64,000 nucleotides of DNA, from contig JARHVA010006311.1 in NCBI GenBank assembly GCA_037957365.1, forward strand, positions 372,001 through 436,000. The letters run 5' to 3'. This stretch comes from Torreya grandis (Eukaryota; Streptophyta; Pinopsida; Cupressales; Taxaceae). The notes below the pieces were generated by a model that ran no database searches, was not told the DNA's origin, and saw only the letters and a program-made list of their open reading frames with translations. This document shows positions 1 to 11,405 of this stretch, piece after piece (position 1 is the first letter of the stretch; each line of letters opens with the position of its first letter). Made by a program: the position numbers and the translations under genes.

Positions 1-215
1 AGGGGAGATGTCATTGGATTGATAAATAACAAAGATCTTGAGCATTATATAAAAGAGAAGGTATAATTATATTTATTTGTATTCTATTTAGTTTATTTTT
101 GTCTATTTCTTGACTTTTCCCAATCTGAGGATATGTCCTTAGGCCTTAAGGTTGTACGAATTTTTTATTTAATTTCATACTAGCATACCAATGCCTTTGT
201 AATCATGTGATCACA
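1..215 (+). mobile_element. Tail of a 5' LTR (U5 side)
   Basis: This AT-rich stretch ends in CACA at 215, immediately before a Tat-type primer site. That is the position expected for the end of a 5' LTR. The rest of the LTR is outside the window. Confidence 0.45.
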
Positions 216-217
216 TA

Positions 218-235
218 TGGCATGCCTGGTGGGAC
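218..235 (+). other. Primer-binding site, Tat-type
   Basis: TGGCATGCCTGGTGGGAC lies two bases after the LTR end. The same motif, TGGCATGCCCGATGGGACC, sits at the equivalent place in the 9.9 kb element (minus strand, 46,963-46,945), so the two elements share a primer type. I do not assign the tRNA. Confidence 0.6.
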
Positions 236-2269
236 TAGCACCCCAAATTCTAATTTGAAACATTATGTCATCCCTATGGTTTGTAAAATATCTCAATATT
301 GAAATTAATTTAACTTTTTTTTCTTTAAAATTTCTTAAATTTCCATTCCTAAGTTAGTGTAAAAAATGCTCTATCAACATAATCATTTCTAAATAATGAT
401 GATACCATGATACACTTTGGCAAGATCATTTTTATTTGTTTATTTGTGTTTATAGGAAATAGTGAAATCATTGTTTGAAATGGTGGCATCTCTCTGCTAA
501 TTAGCAATATTACTCTATGTCTATTTTTTCTATCTTTTAGGAAACAAAGGAATCATCTTTAGAGTTGGTAAAAATTCATTGATAAATGGTAGATCTAATC
601 TCAAGTTTTCTACAAGCTATTTTTTTTTATATAGAAGTGACTTAATTGACTATAAGAATGGTGGAATTGACTTGAAAATCAATGAAAGTGACCTGTGTAT
701 TGATTGAAATGCCTAGGGAACAAAAACTTTACTTTTAGCTTTTTATTTATTATATTTTCTATGTTTTGACAAGATCACCTTTGATATCAATGGAATCATT
801 CTTATAAATAAAAAAATTTATTTGATTTTTACTTTTTGTCATTTTACAAAAATAGAAAAATCATCTTTGAAAACAATGATATCATACTACATATCAATGT
901 ACTCTCTAACCCTAATGGGAGAATCACCAGTTTTTATTTATTTATGTTTATGTGTCTGTAGATTGATGACATTTCCCTGGAAAATGGTGGATTTACCCTA
1001 ATAAATATTGGAATAACCATATGCCTTTTTTTTAGACTTAAAAAATCAACATTTCAACTTCTTTTTATTTTTCAAAGGCCACTAATCTAAACATTGACAT
1101 GTTTGTTACAAGTTTTGTAGGTCAAAGAAGTGGTTATTATACAAACAAACACATTTCACTTTGGTGTACCTAAAATGAACCAACATTTCATTTTTGTGTT
1201 CTAAAAACATAATTGTGTTTTCATTTACTTGAGGTTTTATTATGTGTTTTAAGTGGCTTGACATATGTATGCTCTCCCCTTGCCATACAATAGGAGCCTG
1301 GGTGACCAAAAGCACATAAGTTACTTTTGACTTCCCTAAAAAAATGTGCATATGTTATCTTCTTTCCCAAATTCAAGACCCTAAAGATCAAAAATAATAA
1401 ATCTTCCTTTTTATTTTGGTTGTTCAAGTTGGATTTCATTTCCATCTATGACTCCTTAGGGTTTGGCAACTAGGATTTCATATCCTAGTATATGTATCAA
1501 CCCTATTTCTAGTAGGGGATATAAATTGAAATAAGATGTCATAAGATCTAAGTAATTATGTGTTTTAATCATAGTTCATGAAACTAAAGGATTTATATTT
1601 GATGCTAAGCTATTCAGGCATCACTCTTGAGGTTACATTTATGGTGATGTTCCACTGCGATCTTATAGTTGGATTGGCTATGAATGGATGAAACACTCTC
1701 ATGAATCATGTTATTAATCGTATTCCATGGGTTTGGGCCCCGACATATCATGAGATATATAAGGGATACACTAGAAAGCCTTATTTAAACCTATATTAAG
1801 ACTTTTTAACTAAAAATAACACCCAATATAGGAACATAACATTCCCCAAGACTACTCATCACATATGGATGCTTAACGAGGGTTGGGAGACCAACCTATT
1901 CACCACTTTACATGAGTAGTTATATGGGTTGGTGGTCACATTGTACACCTATTTTACCACTAAGTTAGGGTTTTATCTTATTTGTGTTTTATTTGTTTGT
2001 TTTCAAATACCACATATTACATGTTATACCTTACACCTCAAACAAGTCAAAATTGTCCTAAATAAAAAACTTTGTCATATCCTATAGCCAACTTATGGGA
2101 TAAGGCATTACTTTGCCCAATTTCCAAGTTATTTTTTATCCCATCATGATATCATGTTATTAAATTAAAACCTCCCCCTATCCATATTGTATCATTATGT
2201 TATCCATTTGAAACCAAATCCAAATCAGGTCCATTTTGACCTAATCTAATTCCATATAAATTTTCCACA
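236..2269. other. Non-coding interior of the Tat-like element
   Basis: About 2 kb of AT-rich DNA between the primer site and the GTCAAA-rich block. Short open stretches on the minus strand (1,106-1,445) show no family motifs. I see nothing supportable here. Confidence 0.5.
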
Positions 2270-2720
2270 CTAGGTCTATTTTGACCCCATTCTTATTTCG
2301 ACTCAAATTTTTGAATTAGTCAAACTTATTCAAATAAAGTCAAATATTCCAAAGTCAACAATCAAACTAATTCAAACTTATAAATTCAATTCAAACTTTC
2401 CAAGTTTAAAGTCAACGTTAAAATCAAACATTGAAAGTGAAATATCAAATTCAAATGTCAAAGCCAAACTTTACAAGTTCAAAGTTAAAGTCAAACTTAT
2501 AAAATTCAAAGGTCAACTTAAGTAAAATAAAAATAGATTCAAAGTTCAAATTAAGTCAATTTTTTGAAGTCAAACTAAATTCAAAACAAGTCAAACTTTG
2601 AAAGGTCAACTTTAAAAGTCAAACTTTGAATCAAAATCAGAAATCAAGTCAAATCCCAAATTTTCAAAGTCTTAAGATCAAAATGTCTAAGAGTTCAAAA
2701 ATTACTTTGGAGACACACAT
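2270..2720. repeat. Degenerate AAAGTCAAACTT-type low-complexity block
   Basis: Words such as AAAGTCAAACTT, TCAAATTCAAA and AAGTCAAC recur with irregular spacing over about 450 bp. It behaves like an old, scrambled simple array inside the retrotransposon leader. No coding frame survives. Confidence 0.6.
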
Positions 2721-3502
2721 CTGTTTACACTATATCTTGGCTATTCCAACTTTTCACAACTTTGAAAACAACTTGAATTGAGCATCCTTCCTTGACTTTG
2801 GCATTTACATTGACAAATCCAATATAACTTTCCACTTTGACCAAAAGGCATTCAAAATCACACCAAGATACAAATTAACTCAAATACACTTTCCAAATCC
2901 AAAAGTTAACTCCACTTTGAATTGAAAAGTACTTAACATTTTAAATGCACTCAAAACAAATCAATTTGAACATCATGTCTTGGTTCAAAATGAAGACTAT
3001 CAATTCAAATATGCCTAAGTAAAAAAAAAAGTGGGGCTTCATACAACCCCTATTTTGGAGATTAGTCTTATAACCCACTTGGGTATAATTAAAATCTTGA
3101 AAATCTAGATGACATGGAGGTACACCAACCTAGGTATGAGAATGTACCACCCATGAAGAATCCTATCAAGTCTAGTTTGAAAAGAACCTTTTTGATAATA
3201 AATACAAAGTTCTTGTAAGAATGTTAAGAGTATGGTGCCAAGTTCTCACCTAGGTATCTTGTAGACAAATTTCATATCCTTATTCAAATAGAGGAAGTAA
3301 CCAAGGAGGCAACTTCTAGTTAGGATTGATCTCTTTTACAAAGCACTAGTCCAAACCTAAAATCATATAGCAAAGGGAAAGGCCAACTTGTAGACCCATC
3401 CTAGCCTAGTCAAGTCATCATTTCCCAATTACATCAAATTATAAAGCTTTTAACTACTTTAGCTCCTCTCTAGTTGTTTCTTCAACTAATAATTCCCCAC
3501 TA
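2721..3502. other. No supportable feature
   Basis: AT-rich leader DNA between the repeat block and the gag-like start. No open frame with family motifs was seen. Confidence 0.5.
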
Positions 3503-3605
3503 ATGGATCAAAATCCACCACCTAAACAACAACATGATCCATTAACCAATGTTCAACAAAAACTTCTAGTGGATCTACTGCAACAAGATGTAAACAATCC
3601 AAAAT
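3503..3605 (+). pseudogene. gag N-terminal fragment
   Basis: An ATG at 3,503 opens a hydrophilic reading frame (MDQNPPPKQQHD..., then an LLVDLLQQD stretch) of 34 codons that ends in TAA at 3,603-3,605. It resembles the Pro/Gln-rich start of a Tat gag. The frame continues across stops into a Q-V-P-S repeat stretch and then into integrase sequence, so a large deletion removed the middle of gag-pol. The assignment rests on composition and position only. Confidence 0.35.
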
Positions 3606-3624
3606 AAACATTCCCTAATCCACA

Positions 3625-3905
3625 TTAGGTCCCTTCCAATCTATAAAAAGTCCCTTATAATTCCAAACAATTCATTTCTAGTCAACATCAAGTCCCTTCT
3701 AATTCCCAACAAGTCCTTTCTTTTAATACATAATAGAAAATCCATTCTTCCAATCCCCATAAGAAAATTTTCCAAACCAACAATGAATCCCTTCCCAATC
3801 ACAACAAGTCTATACCTATCAACAAAATATTCCTTCAAATTTAACAATGAATCTCTTCCCATTCATAGCAAGTCCCTTCCCATTCACAATAAGTCCCTAT
3901 CTATC
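3625..3905 (+). repeat. Short tandem repeats encoding Q-V-P-S-(N/H)-S
   Basis: CAAGTCCCTTC-type units of roughly 24-30 bp recur about eight times. Read on the plus strand with stops ignored they give a Gln-Val-Pro-Ser repeat. They sit between the gag start and the integrase remnant. Confidence 0.5.
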
Positions 3906-3946
3906 GAAAAGAAATTCCTAATGTTAAAGTGGTACTATCATTTTAA

Positions 3947-4426
3947 ATCCTTTGGGCATATCGTACTAACCATCATACCCCCACATGAGCCACTCCATAT
4001 TCACTTTTTTATGGTACTAAAGCCATCCTTCCCATTGAGGTCAAATTTCCTTCACTATTCATATCTTTCAAGCATGTCTCAGATGATCACAACTATTGAG
4101 TAGCTCGCCTACAAGAGCTAGACCTACTTGATGAGAAATGCATGGATGCACTCAACAATCTTCAAGCATATCATAATAAACTCAAAGGCCACTACAATTA
4201 GCATGTCAAGTATAGAACATTTGAACTTGTTGATCTTGTTCTTAAAGAAAACCAAAAGAATAGCACAGCTGAGAAAAATCATAAAGGCAAATTCAAGCCA
4301 AACTAGATAGGGCCTTTCATTATTACCACAAATTATGGATTAGGAACATAAAAGCTTGCCACACTAAATGAAGATGAACTTCCAGAGTTGATGAATATTA
4401 TTCATCTCAAGTGGTACTATGCTTGA
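3947..4426 (+). pseudogene. Ty3/gypsy integrase C-terminal remnant
   Basis: One frame of about 160 codons shows, in order: LWAYRTNHHTPT (end of the integrase core), ATPYSL then ILPIEV and FPSL, the helix LDLLDEK with LNNLQAYHNKLKGHYN, then LVLKENQ, GKFKPN, GPFIIT and a final HLKWYYA before TGA. This order is typical of plant Tat/Athila gypsy integrases. Internal stops fall at 3,992 and elsewhere, and the catalytic D,D,E region upstream is missing. It is a dead fragment of the element spanning 1-7.8 kb. Confidence 0.8.
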
Positions 4427-4746
4427 GAGCAAGGGTGTATTGTCTATAAGGACCATTTCAGTTATGTCATTTTATCACTATTCTTATTTGTAAAAATATC
4501 ATTCTAAGCCATCCTATTAGTTGTATCCACTTTACCATTATGTTCTATCAATCAGACATGTTCTAAAGCCTAACCCATTTGACCTTGGTTTTTTCCATTC
4601 ATTATGCATTTTCAGCACCAAGGAATTTGATCAGTTTCATCTGTTGTTTCAAGTACTTCAGATAGATATCATATTTTGGATCAGTATGATATAAGTTTTA
4701 GTAGTTGCATCCTTCGTTTGTTATTACTTTCTTATCACTAGTATTG

Positions 4747-4840
4747 CTACTAATTATAACCACATTTGGGTAAATCAGTACCATTGATCTATGACATTGT
4801 GTCCTAGTTATAACTGCCTATGAGTAAACTAGGAGCAACA
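4747..4840. repeat. Hairpin-type repeat pair, TTATAACCAC...GGGTAAAT
   Basis: Two units about 54 bp apart share the pattern TTATAAC(C/T)(A/G)C(A/C)...GTAAA. They match the array at 6,209-6,475 in the same element. Confidence 0.5.
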
Positions 4841-5038
4841 TTTGTTTGACATACTAAATTTCCACTTCCTATGTCATACTATGCCTTTTTACCACCTTTT
4901 CCTATTTTTTTAAATTGACTACTACACTAGTCAAATTCCTTTATTTTAGGGTAGAACTACAATGACTTGAGGTCTTACTTTAGGACTATGTAGGTAGCGC
5001 TCGATACTTGTTGAGTTTAGCTTAGTCACCCTTTTCAT

Positions 5039-5221
5039 AATGCTCTCACCATTTTTTGAACAACCTAAGTTTGAATGCTCTCTCCATTTTGTGAGCACCC
5101 TAAGTTTCCATGCTCTCATCATTTTATGAGCAACCTAAGTTTGAACACTTTCACCATTTTGTGAGTAACCTAAGTTTTAATGCTCTCAACATTTTATGAG
5201 CAACTTAGGTTTAAATGATCT
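5039..5221. repeat. Tandem array of about 37 bp units (x5)
   Basis: The unit is close to TGCTCTCACCATTTTGTGAG followed by CAACCTAAGTTTGAA, repeated five times with substitutions. The CTCAC and GTGAG words inside each unit can pair as a small stem. Confidence 0.8.
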
Positions 5222-5614
5222 TCCTATTTTGTGAACTTGAACCATTTAGTGTCTCATCATTCTTGATCGAGCTGAGATACTTCAAAAATTCCAAAAACAT
5301 TTGTAAAGTTGATATAAAATAACAAAAACACTAACCACTTATTTACCTTAAAGATTATGGGAACCCTTACTAAGTTGTAAAAAAATCAATTGTTTCTTAG
5401 TTTCCCCATCCTTTTTGGCCTTTTTCTCTCACGCACTTGCCATTTTTCAAGACCATTCTTATTCTTCTATCACATTCTTCCCATTCCCTGGGAGAACTAC
5501 ATTTGGCCTAAAGTTTTTTATTAGATATTACATCCATGAAACTATGTAGGTAGCGTCCATTTTCCTAGTGCATATGGAGATAGCATGGCCACCCCCTTCC
5601 TTTTCTTCTATTCC

Positions 5615-5752
5615 CCTATTTTGTTTGTTTGTTAAGTTGTCACCTATTTTTTAGGGGCAATGTTCATATAGTTTCTGTTGCATTGTTTGTTTGTTTGTTT
5701 GTTTATCTCTACTTATTTTATTTGTTTGTCTACCTGTTTGTTTGCTTTCAAC
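5615..5752. repeat. TTTG-rich microsatellite stretch
   Basis: Runs of GTTT/TTTG at 5,620-5,635, 5,686-5,706 and 5,717-5,744. They explain the Phe/Val/Leu-rich open frames on the plus strand here. Confidence 0.7.
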
Positions 5753-6208
5753 ACTATTACCTTGATTCAATTTATGTGTTTTCATTGGGTGATTTTTTTC
5801 CCACACTTATACTTCAATCCATCCATATTCATATGTTTATATTGTCATCATGTTTTTTATCATTGGTTCATTGTTTTCTATTTGAGTACTGGATTTCAGA
5901 AGTCAGTTCTTATGCATATTTTGACCAAGTCCTCATGATGTTATACCATGATGCCCACCAATGCGTGCTACAACAAACCTCAACCTTAAGAAGTCTATTC
6001 AACAATGGTGGCATCAACATCTCTTTGGCATCAACATCCTAATTCAATCTCAATCATATCCCAAATAGAGTAATTAACCATGAAAGAATTTCAACCTTTA
6101 TTAGTTCAGACGAGCATCTCCCTACTAGTAGGTTATTACAATTCATCATTACCCTCTATGTTAAGTTACCATCATCACTCAGAAATCAATCATGTTTTCC
6201 ATAATCGG

Positions 6209-6475
6209 GGTTCAATGATTATAACCACCTATGGGAAAATCATTACACACCATCCCACCTGCATTTCTCAATGATTATCACTACCTTTGGGCAAATCATT
6301 GTGTTGTCACCACTTTACTTTTTTTGCCCATACAAGGGCATGTTATTATCTTGTTTGTTTGTCCTAACTGGGGCAGCTCCATCTTCTCAATGATTATAAC
6401 CACCTTTGGGAAAATCATTGTACACTGTCTCACTTGTATTCTCAATTATTTTGACTACTTTTTCAAAATCATTGT
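6209..6475. repeat. Four-copy hairpin repeat, CAATGATTATAACCACC...AAATCATT
   Basis: Copies begin near 6,209, 6,269, 6,389 and 6,443. Each opens with AATGATT and closes with AATCATT about 30 bp on, so each can fold as a short hairpin. The spacings (60, 120, 54) suggest a unit of about 58 bp with one copy lost. Confidence 0.7.
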
Positions 6476-6681
6476 GCTTTCACCCCATCATCTTTCTTTT
6501 CTTTGGTCCCCTCATTTCTCTTCTTATTGAGGGACCATTTGCTGACTTGCTTGTGCCAACCATTCCCTCGAGGGGGAAAACCATCATATAGTTAGTGTAT
6601 CATCTTTTTAGTTGTAGGTGTATTTGAACTTTTCATTCTTTGAGAAGACATTACTATGATTATAGCTTATAATGCCTTCCT

Positions 6682-6695
6682 AAATAGGGTCAAAT
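6682..6695 (+). other. Degraded polypurine tract
   Basis: AAATAGGGTCAAAT lies directly before TGTAGACACC. It resembles the AAAGGGGCAAA-type tract that primes plus-strand DNA in Tat elements. The comparable tract at 12,359 is better preserved. Confidence 0.5.
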
Positions 6696-7840
6696 TGTAG
6701 ACACCTAAATCTAGCCACCAATGACCTCCAACTATGCTTTTGACCAATTTCCATCAAAGTGCATAATTTGGCCTAGAAACACCAAAGCACATTAAATGAG
6801 TTGAAATTGACATATTCAAGTTCCAATTTGGCTAGGGTATCACTAAATGGGGCAATATAATTTATGGTCCAACTAACTTTGATCAGATCATTTCAAGTTA
6901 AAATGTCAATTTTGCACTTGGGTGCTCTAGATTGCTCTTTTCTATCAAATTTCTTGTATGGGATGAATGTCTTTGATATTTGGTGTTGGTAACATCCTAA
7001 ATGGGATAATAGATCTAACACATCTAATATTAACTTCCATTTCTAGTCCATTCAAATTTTGGACCAATAACAAGGCATTTTGATCAATTTGAGTAATTTG
7101 TGCACAAAGTGCTTAATCATGATTAAGAGTTAATTAATCCAAATCAATGCTCAATTAATAATTCCATTGAAACTTATTGAAAACTTATTTTTAGAAATAA
7201 ATATTGAATATCTACATCGTCAGGTGACCTCATTTCTTGGGAAGACATCCCTAGACCATAAATGCCACAAATATCAAGATTATGGGTCTCCCATGCCTCT
7301 TTATTACCTCCCATGCCTCATTAATGTCACTTAAAAATTCATGATGATGATAATTATGGATTTTAATTAGATAATTCAGTTAATCCATCGCCACACATCT
7401 CAATCTTGAGATAGATGGTCATGGCTGATTGTAGTCATTTTTGAAAATCTATAAATAGAGAGGCTATGAACATCATTTTCAAGCTTAATTTGTGCAAAGT
7501 TATAATAAAAAATTGATTCCAAAAGCTTCATGAAAACTAGTGTTACTATACCAAATTGATTGCAAGCTAAGCCATGTCAAAGCCAAAGGTGCCAAGGAGA
7601 GATGGAAGTAGCCAAGCTTCCATTACCAAGGACTTCATGAGCACAAGACCAAGCAAAACACTACTACAAAGGCATTTGGAGAATCCAAGGAAGGTGAAGT
7701 AATTCTTGTTTTTATTTACTTTTCAAATGTGTTTATAATTTTTTTTGTTACTAAGCTCACCCTAGTAATTAGGCATGGAGATATTAGTTTAGTGTGTTTT
7801 TTATTTGGTTTCATTCACTAAGACAATACTAATCTCCTCT
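6696..7840 (+). mobile_element. 3' LTR of the Tat-like element
   Basis: It starts TGTAGACACC right after the polypurine-like tract and carries a promoter-type CTATAAATAG at 7,449. The end is approximate: integrase coding sequence of another element begins by 7,869. No target duplication was identified. Confidence 0.55.
7449..7458 (+). promoter_or_regulatory. TATA box of the LTR promoter
   Basis: CTATAAATAG, about 750 bp into the LTR and followed within 40 bp by GC-containing leader-like sequence. This is the usual place for the R boundary of a plant LTR. Confidence 0.5.
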
Positions 7841-7868
7841 TCTTAGTCAAATTCCTAGTTCACATTCC

Positions 7869-8383
7869 TCACCTTACCATCCACAAGAAAATGGATAGGC
7901 GAAAGCCTCTAATAAAACCCTAAAAAAATGTTAACCAAAGTAGTCAGTGCTTCAAGTCAGGATTGGCACTTGCACATTGCTTTCACTTTATGGGCCTATT
8001 GTACTAGCATTTGAACCTCTACGGGTCCTACCCCTTTCTCTCTAGTCTTCAGAGTAGAGGCAGTCTTGCCTTTCAAAGTCTAAATTCCTTCTCTTTACAT
8101 ATCCTTGAAAGACATGATTTTTGAGATCAATTATCATCAAGAACATCTAACATGCCTTGAGCTACTTGACAAGCATCACCTAGCCATGCTTAACCATCTT
8201 CATGTCTACCAAAAGCGAATCAAGTGCATTCATAACAAGTACCTAAAAGAACAAGAATTCAATATTGAAAACCTTGTCCTAAAGGAAAACCAACATGTAA
8301 CCAATATGGAGAAAATCAAAAGAGGCAAGTTTACTTTCAATTATCTTGGACCCTACATCATAACCCATAAGTATGGATTATGA
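7869..8383 (+). pseudogene. Second Ty3/gypsy integrase remnant
   Basis: A single frame of about 170 codons begins SPYHPQENG, the conserved end of the gypsy integrase core. It continues with NKTLKKML, DWHLHIAFTLWAY, TPFSLVF, EAVLPFKV and IPSL, then LELLDKHHLAMLNHLHVY, LVLKENQ and KFTFNYLGPYIIT. It matches the remnant at 3,947 domain by domain but differs at many residues, so it is another element of the same lineage and not a recent copy. In-frame stops follow NG and interrupt the SI/T stretch. It lies just past the 3' LTR, which suggests that the first element landed inside or beside an older one. Confidence 0.8.
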
Positions 8384-9539
8384 TCTTACCATCCTCTCTC
8401 GAAGGCAAACTAGAACCTGAGCCTCTCAATACTTCATATTTGCATCCTTTATTTTTTTAAATAAGGATAAAACTGACCTTTTTATTTAACTTAAGCTCAT
8501 CCCTTGATTTATGAAATTTTTACATTCACTTACCCTCATCCTATCCCTTTGAGGACAATAGATTACAACATAGAACCATGTGATTAACCATTATAATCAT
8601 AGCCTAATCCTAAATTGGGTACCATGGATCTACCCATTTCATGGTTCTCATGGATACTCTTGGTCTCTAATCAGATGGAATACTATGGTCATTGTCTCTC
8701 AAACCACCCCTTTCACTTATCATTAACTTTTTGTGCAAAATTTTTGCCCTCATAAAGGTAAACCTCTAATCTTATATAGACATGTCCATGTCTAAACCTA
8801 GCATCAAAATAATTAAGGATAAAAAAATATCACTTGGGTCACATATCTCTAGCATTGTAGACTACTCCCTTGAAGGATAGCTACCCAAAACTAAATTCAT
8901 TAAAAGATAGATTGCTCCCTTAAAGGACAACTACCAAATATACAAACCCAAACTTAGACAACTCCTTTCAAGGGTAACTAAGTCAAATTGGTCAAAAGTA
9001 ATCATTTTAAGCTTCCTACATCGATTAGCTTCACAAACTTATCAAAACAAAAGAAACAAAATACCTTATATCAAAATCAAAACAAGTTATCCCAAGAAAG
9101 CTACAATCAAATTTCATTAGTATACTTCCCACATCAATCAGTCTACACCTTGCATGAAGACATGAAATTGTCTAATATAGTTCTTAGGTCACCTATAGAA
9201 GGGGAAAACTAACCCACATAAGGTTACCCTACCTATCAACCAATTTACCTTTCACCTACCACCTACCTCCCCCTTATACCATCTACAAATCAAGGGATTA
9301 TGAGCTTACTTGATAGAGTGTGATCAAGACACCTTTTTATCAACCAAATCATGCTATTACGAAGCATTCGAAAGGATTATGTTCCTTAAGCCAATCTAAC
9401 TTCAATTTTATTGCATCCTTTCAATGAAAAATCATCATGTTTTTTCCTTATCTTTATCATTGGTTCATGTAGATATATTTCTCATGATTCTTATCTCTTT
9501 TACGGCATCTAGTTCATTATCTAACTTACTTTATGTGCC
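8384..9539. other. No gene seen; small repeats only
   Basis: AT-rich DNA downstream of the second integrase remnant. The only structure I can support is the 47 bp three-unit array at 8,864-8,985. The open stretch at 8,988-9,212 has no recognisable motif. Confidence 0.5.
8864..8985. repeat. Three-unit tandem repeat of about 47 bp
   Basis: CTCCCTTGAAGGATAGCTAC, CTCCCTTAAAGGACAACTAC and CTCCTTTCAAGGGTAACTA occur 46-47 bp apart. CCCTT and AAGG inside each can pair. Confidence 0.6.
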
Positions 9540-9895
9540 TTCATTAAAATTCAATATCATATTTAACACATCACATATCCATAAATCATAAACATCATAA
9601 ACAAGACATCCATAATCATCAACATCATAACCATAATCAAATAATTCATAATCAGTAAAATAAACATCATATCATAAACCACATCAATAACCATAATCAT
9701 CAACATCATATTCATGAATAAAACAAAACATCATCCATAATCATCACATGCCTAAGCTAATGAGTCCACATCTCATAAGCATAAAGCATAAAAACATCAA
9801 AAAATATACACCATGAACCATCTATACATAAATCACATCATGAACATACATCACATCATCATATACATCATGTCATCAAATAAATAATACATGTA
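9540..9895. repeat. Degenerate CATAAT/CATCAT simple array
   Basis: About 350 bp dominated by CATCATAA, CATAATCAT and CATAAACATC words without a strict period. It is an old decayed short-unit satellite. Confidence 0.7.
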
Positions 9896-10629
9896 ATAAT
9901 GTATATCTCCCTCTCTCTCAAAGCATGTACATCTCACTACATCAGCACACAACCTGATATCAAAATCATATACCTATACATCATAACATATAATATCATG
10001 CCCCTAGGGCACCACTACCATTGGCCCCACCTAGACTACCACTACCATCTATTGTCGGTTCTCCTGGGATGCCTACCTGTCCACTCACTGATGCAACCCA
10101 TTGGCCTAGAGTCACCACAGCTACCCCACCTACTAAATTGGCTATGTACTCACCCCATTGAGACTACTCAGGACATTATGCTAAAACTATGGGATCATAA
10201 TACTTAAACTCCTCCATTGTGGCCAAGTATCACAATGTAGGGATGGTACCTGGTGGTCCTATTAGTACTGCAATTACTTCTACCCTTTGTCTCAAGGAAT
10301 CCCTTTCCTAGGTCACCAAGCCTAATGAGGTCCTAACCTAATCTCCCTCACCTATAATAGTGGTAACCTAACCTTTTAAAGTCAAAATATGCTCTTGTAA
10401 TGTGTCCACATATCCTTGTAACCCTATAATCTATGCATGTGTAGAAACCAGTGCTACTCTTACATGTTCATTAGGGCCACCACTATGTACTTGTACCTAT
10501 GGACCCTTACTAGTTGGATCTACATCCATGGCCTATTGACCCCCATCATCCCACCCAAAATTTCCCACCCAAAATTAGTCATTATTTAAATGGATTACTG
10601 CTATGCCACATAGCCTTCAACGAAACTAG
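9896..10629 (-). other. Weakly coding-like continuation of the minus-strand relic
   Basis: The GC content is somewhat higher than nearby and the stretch lies downstream of the minus-strand relic at 10,630-11,088. Frames are too broken to follow and no product can be named. Confidence 0.25.
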
Positions 10630-11088
10630 CATTATCAACCCCTGCTCTGATAGGTAGCTCCTCATGATCTAGAACCACCTCCTTTGGTTGTGGTTCAGGT
10701 AACAAAAACTTAGCATCCTGCCTCTTGTACCTTAGGAATAGACCCAGAATCCCTTGCACTAGTCCAAAATACCTCTAAACTCTATCAAAAGGGATGAGTT
10801 CAATCTCACCCTCTCTCCTCCCATAGATCCATCTCTAGATATATAATGATAATGTATGATAGCTATGGAGGGCCCACATCAGAAAGTTGACATACAATGT
10901 CCAAAACACATCCCCCACAAAAAATCCTTCCAGTGCATCCCTGAACCATTCAATTTATCTCACACCTCCTAAAGATCCTATCAATGCATAGTCTCCCCTC
11001 TATCACATAAAACCCACTCTAAAATCCATTTGGGCATTGCCCTCCCATGGTAGCCCTAGCGGTCTCAAAACCCTACATTCCTCAAAAC
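10630..11088 (-). pseudogene. Minus-strand coding relic of unknown, probably transposon, origin
   Basis: One minus-strand frame of about 150 codons has only four or five stops. It reads FEECRVLRPLGLPWEG, then IEWFRDALEGFFVGDVFW, TLYVNFLMWALHSYHTL and RWIYGRREGEIELIPFDRV, then a hydrophilic tail KRQDAKFLLPEPQPKEVV. The Trp-rich, well-mixed composition is that of a real protein and stands out from the AT-rich noise. I do not recognise the family. The neighbouring LTR start (12,374) and upstream exon-like sequence suggest part of a retrotransposon gag or accessory reading frame, but no pol motif connects it. A splice-type acceptor lies at its 5' end. Confidence 0.5.
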
Positions 11089-11322
11089 CTAAAAAATTTT
11101 TTTTTTTGACAAAACAATTACCTAATTCTATCTTATACCCTACCCCAACCCAAATCCTCTTTCAATTTCAAATTTCACCAGCTAACTTTTCAAAAACATG
11201 AGTAAAACCTAAATCTAGGTCAAAACTCCCAAAACTCTACCCAACACAACCACACACTACCCAAATTCAATTTCAACATAATGAAATTAACTAAACTAAC
11301 AATTTAAAAAAAAAACCCTTAC
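11089..11322 (-). other. Putative intron on the minus strand
   Basis: On the minus strand GAATGAG is followed by GTAAGG (donor, 11,322), and a T-rich run ends in TTTTTAG (acceptor, 11,089) just before the coding relic. The 5' side (to about 11,405) reads EDENMVEQLDMGSILNNRQG. The two sides do not join in the same phase as they stand, so either an indel has intervened or the sites are chance. Confidence 0.3.
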
Positions 11323-11405
11323 CTCATTCCTTGTCTATTGTTGAGGATGGAGCCCATGTCCAATTGTTCAACCATGTTCTCATCCTCCCTACATCTTGGT
11401 CCTAA

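Larger units (their letters stand above)
4427..6681. other. Long non-coding 3' region of the Tat-like element
   Basis: About 2.2 kb lie between the integrase end and the polypurine tract. Two segments (about 4,945-5,030 and 5,487-5,590) carry a GAACTAC ... CTATGTAGGTAGCG block that I associate with the 3' untranslated region of Tat-type elements. The rest is made of short tandem and hairpin repeats listed separately. Open stretches at 5,629-6,591 are low-complexity artefacts. Confidence 0.5.
1..7840 (+). mobile_element. Decayed Ty3/gypsy (Tat/Ogre-like) LTR retrotransposon, internally deleted
   Basis: The parts lie in the order expected of one plus-strand element: the last ~215 bp of a 5' LTR, a primer site at 218, a gag-like start at 3,503, an integrase tail ending at 4,426, a polypurine-like tract at 6,682 and a 3' LTR from 6,696. 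Protease, reverse transcriptase and RNase H are absent, so gag runs almost directly into the integrase end. The integrase wording and primer site resemble the Tat lineage. Most of the 5' LTR lies outside the window and the right end of the 3' LTR is not fixed. I could not align the 5' LTR tail convincingly with the 3' LTR tail, so membership of both LTRs in one element is likely but unproven. Confidence 0.6.

Noticed and set aside
5629..6042. 137 aa plus-strand ORF rich in Phe, Leu and Val
   Set aside because: Created by the TTTG microsatellite in retrotransposon 3' DNA; no protein-like features beyond the repeat.
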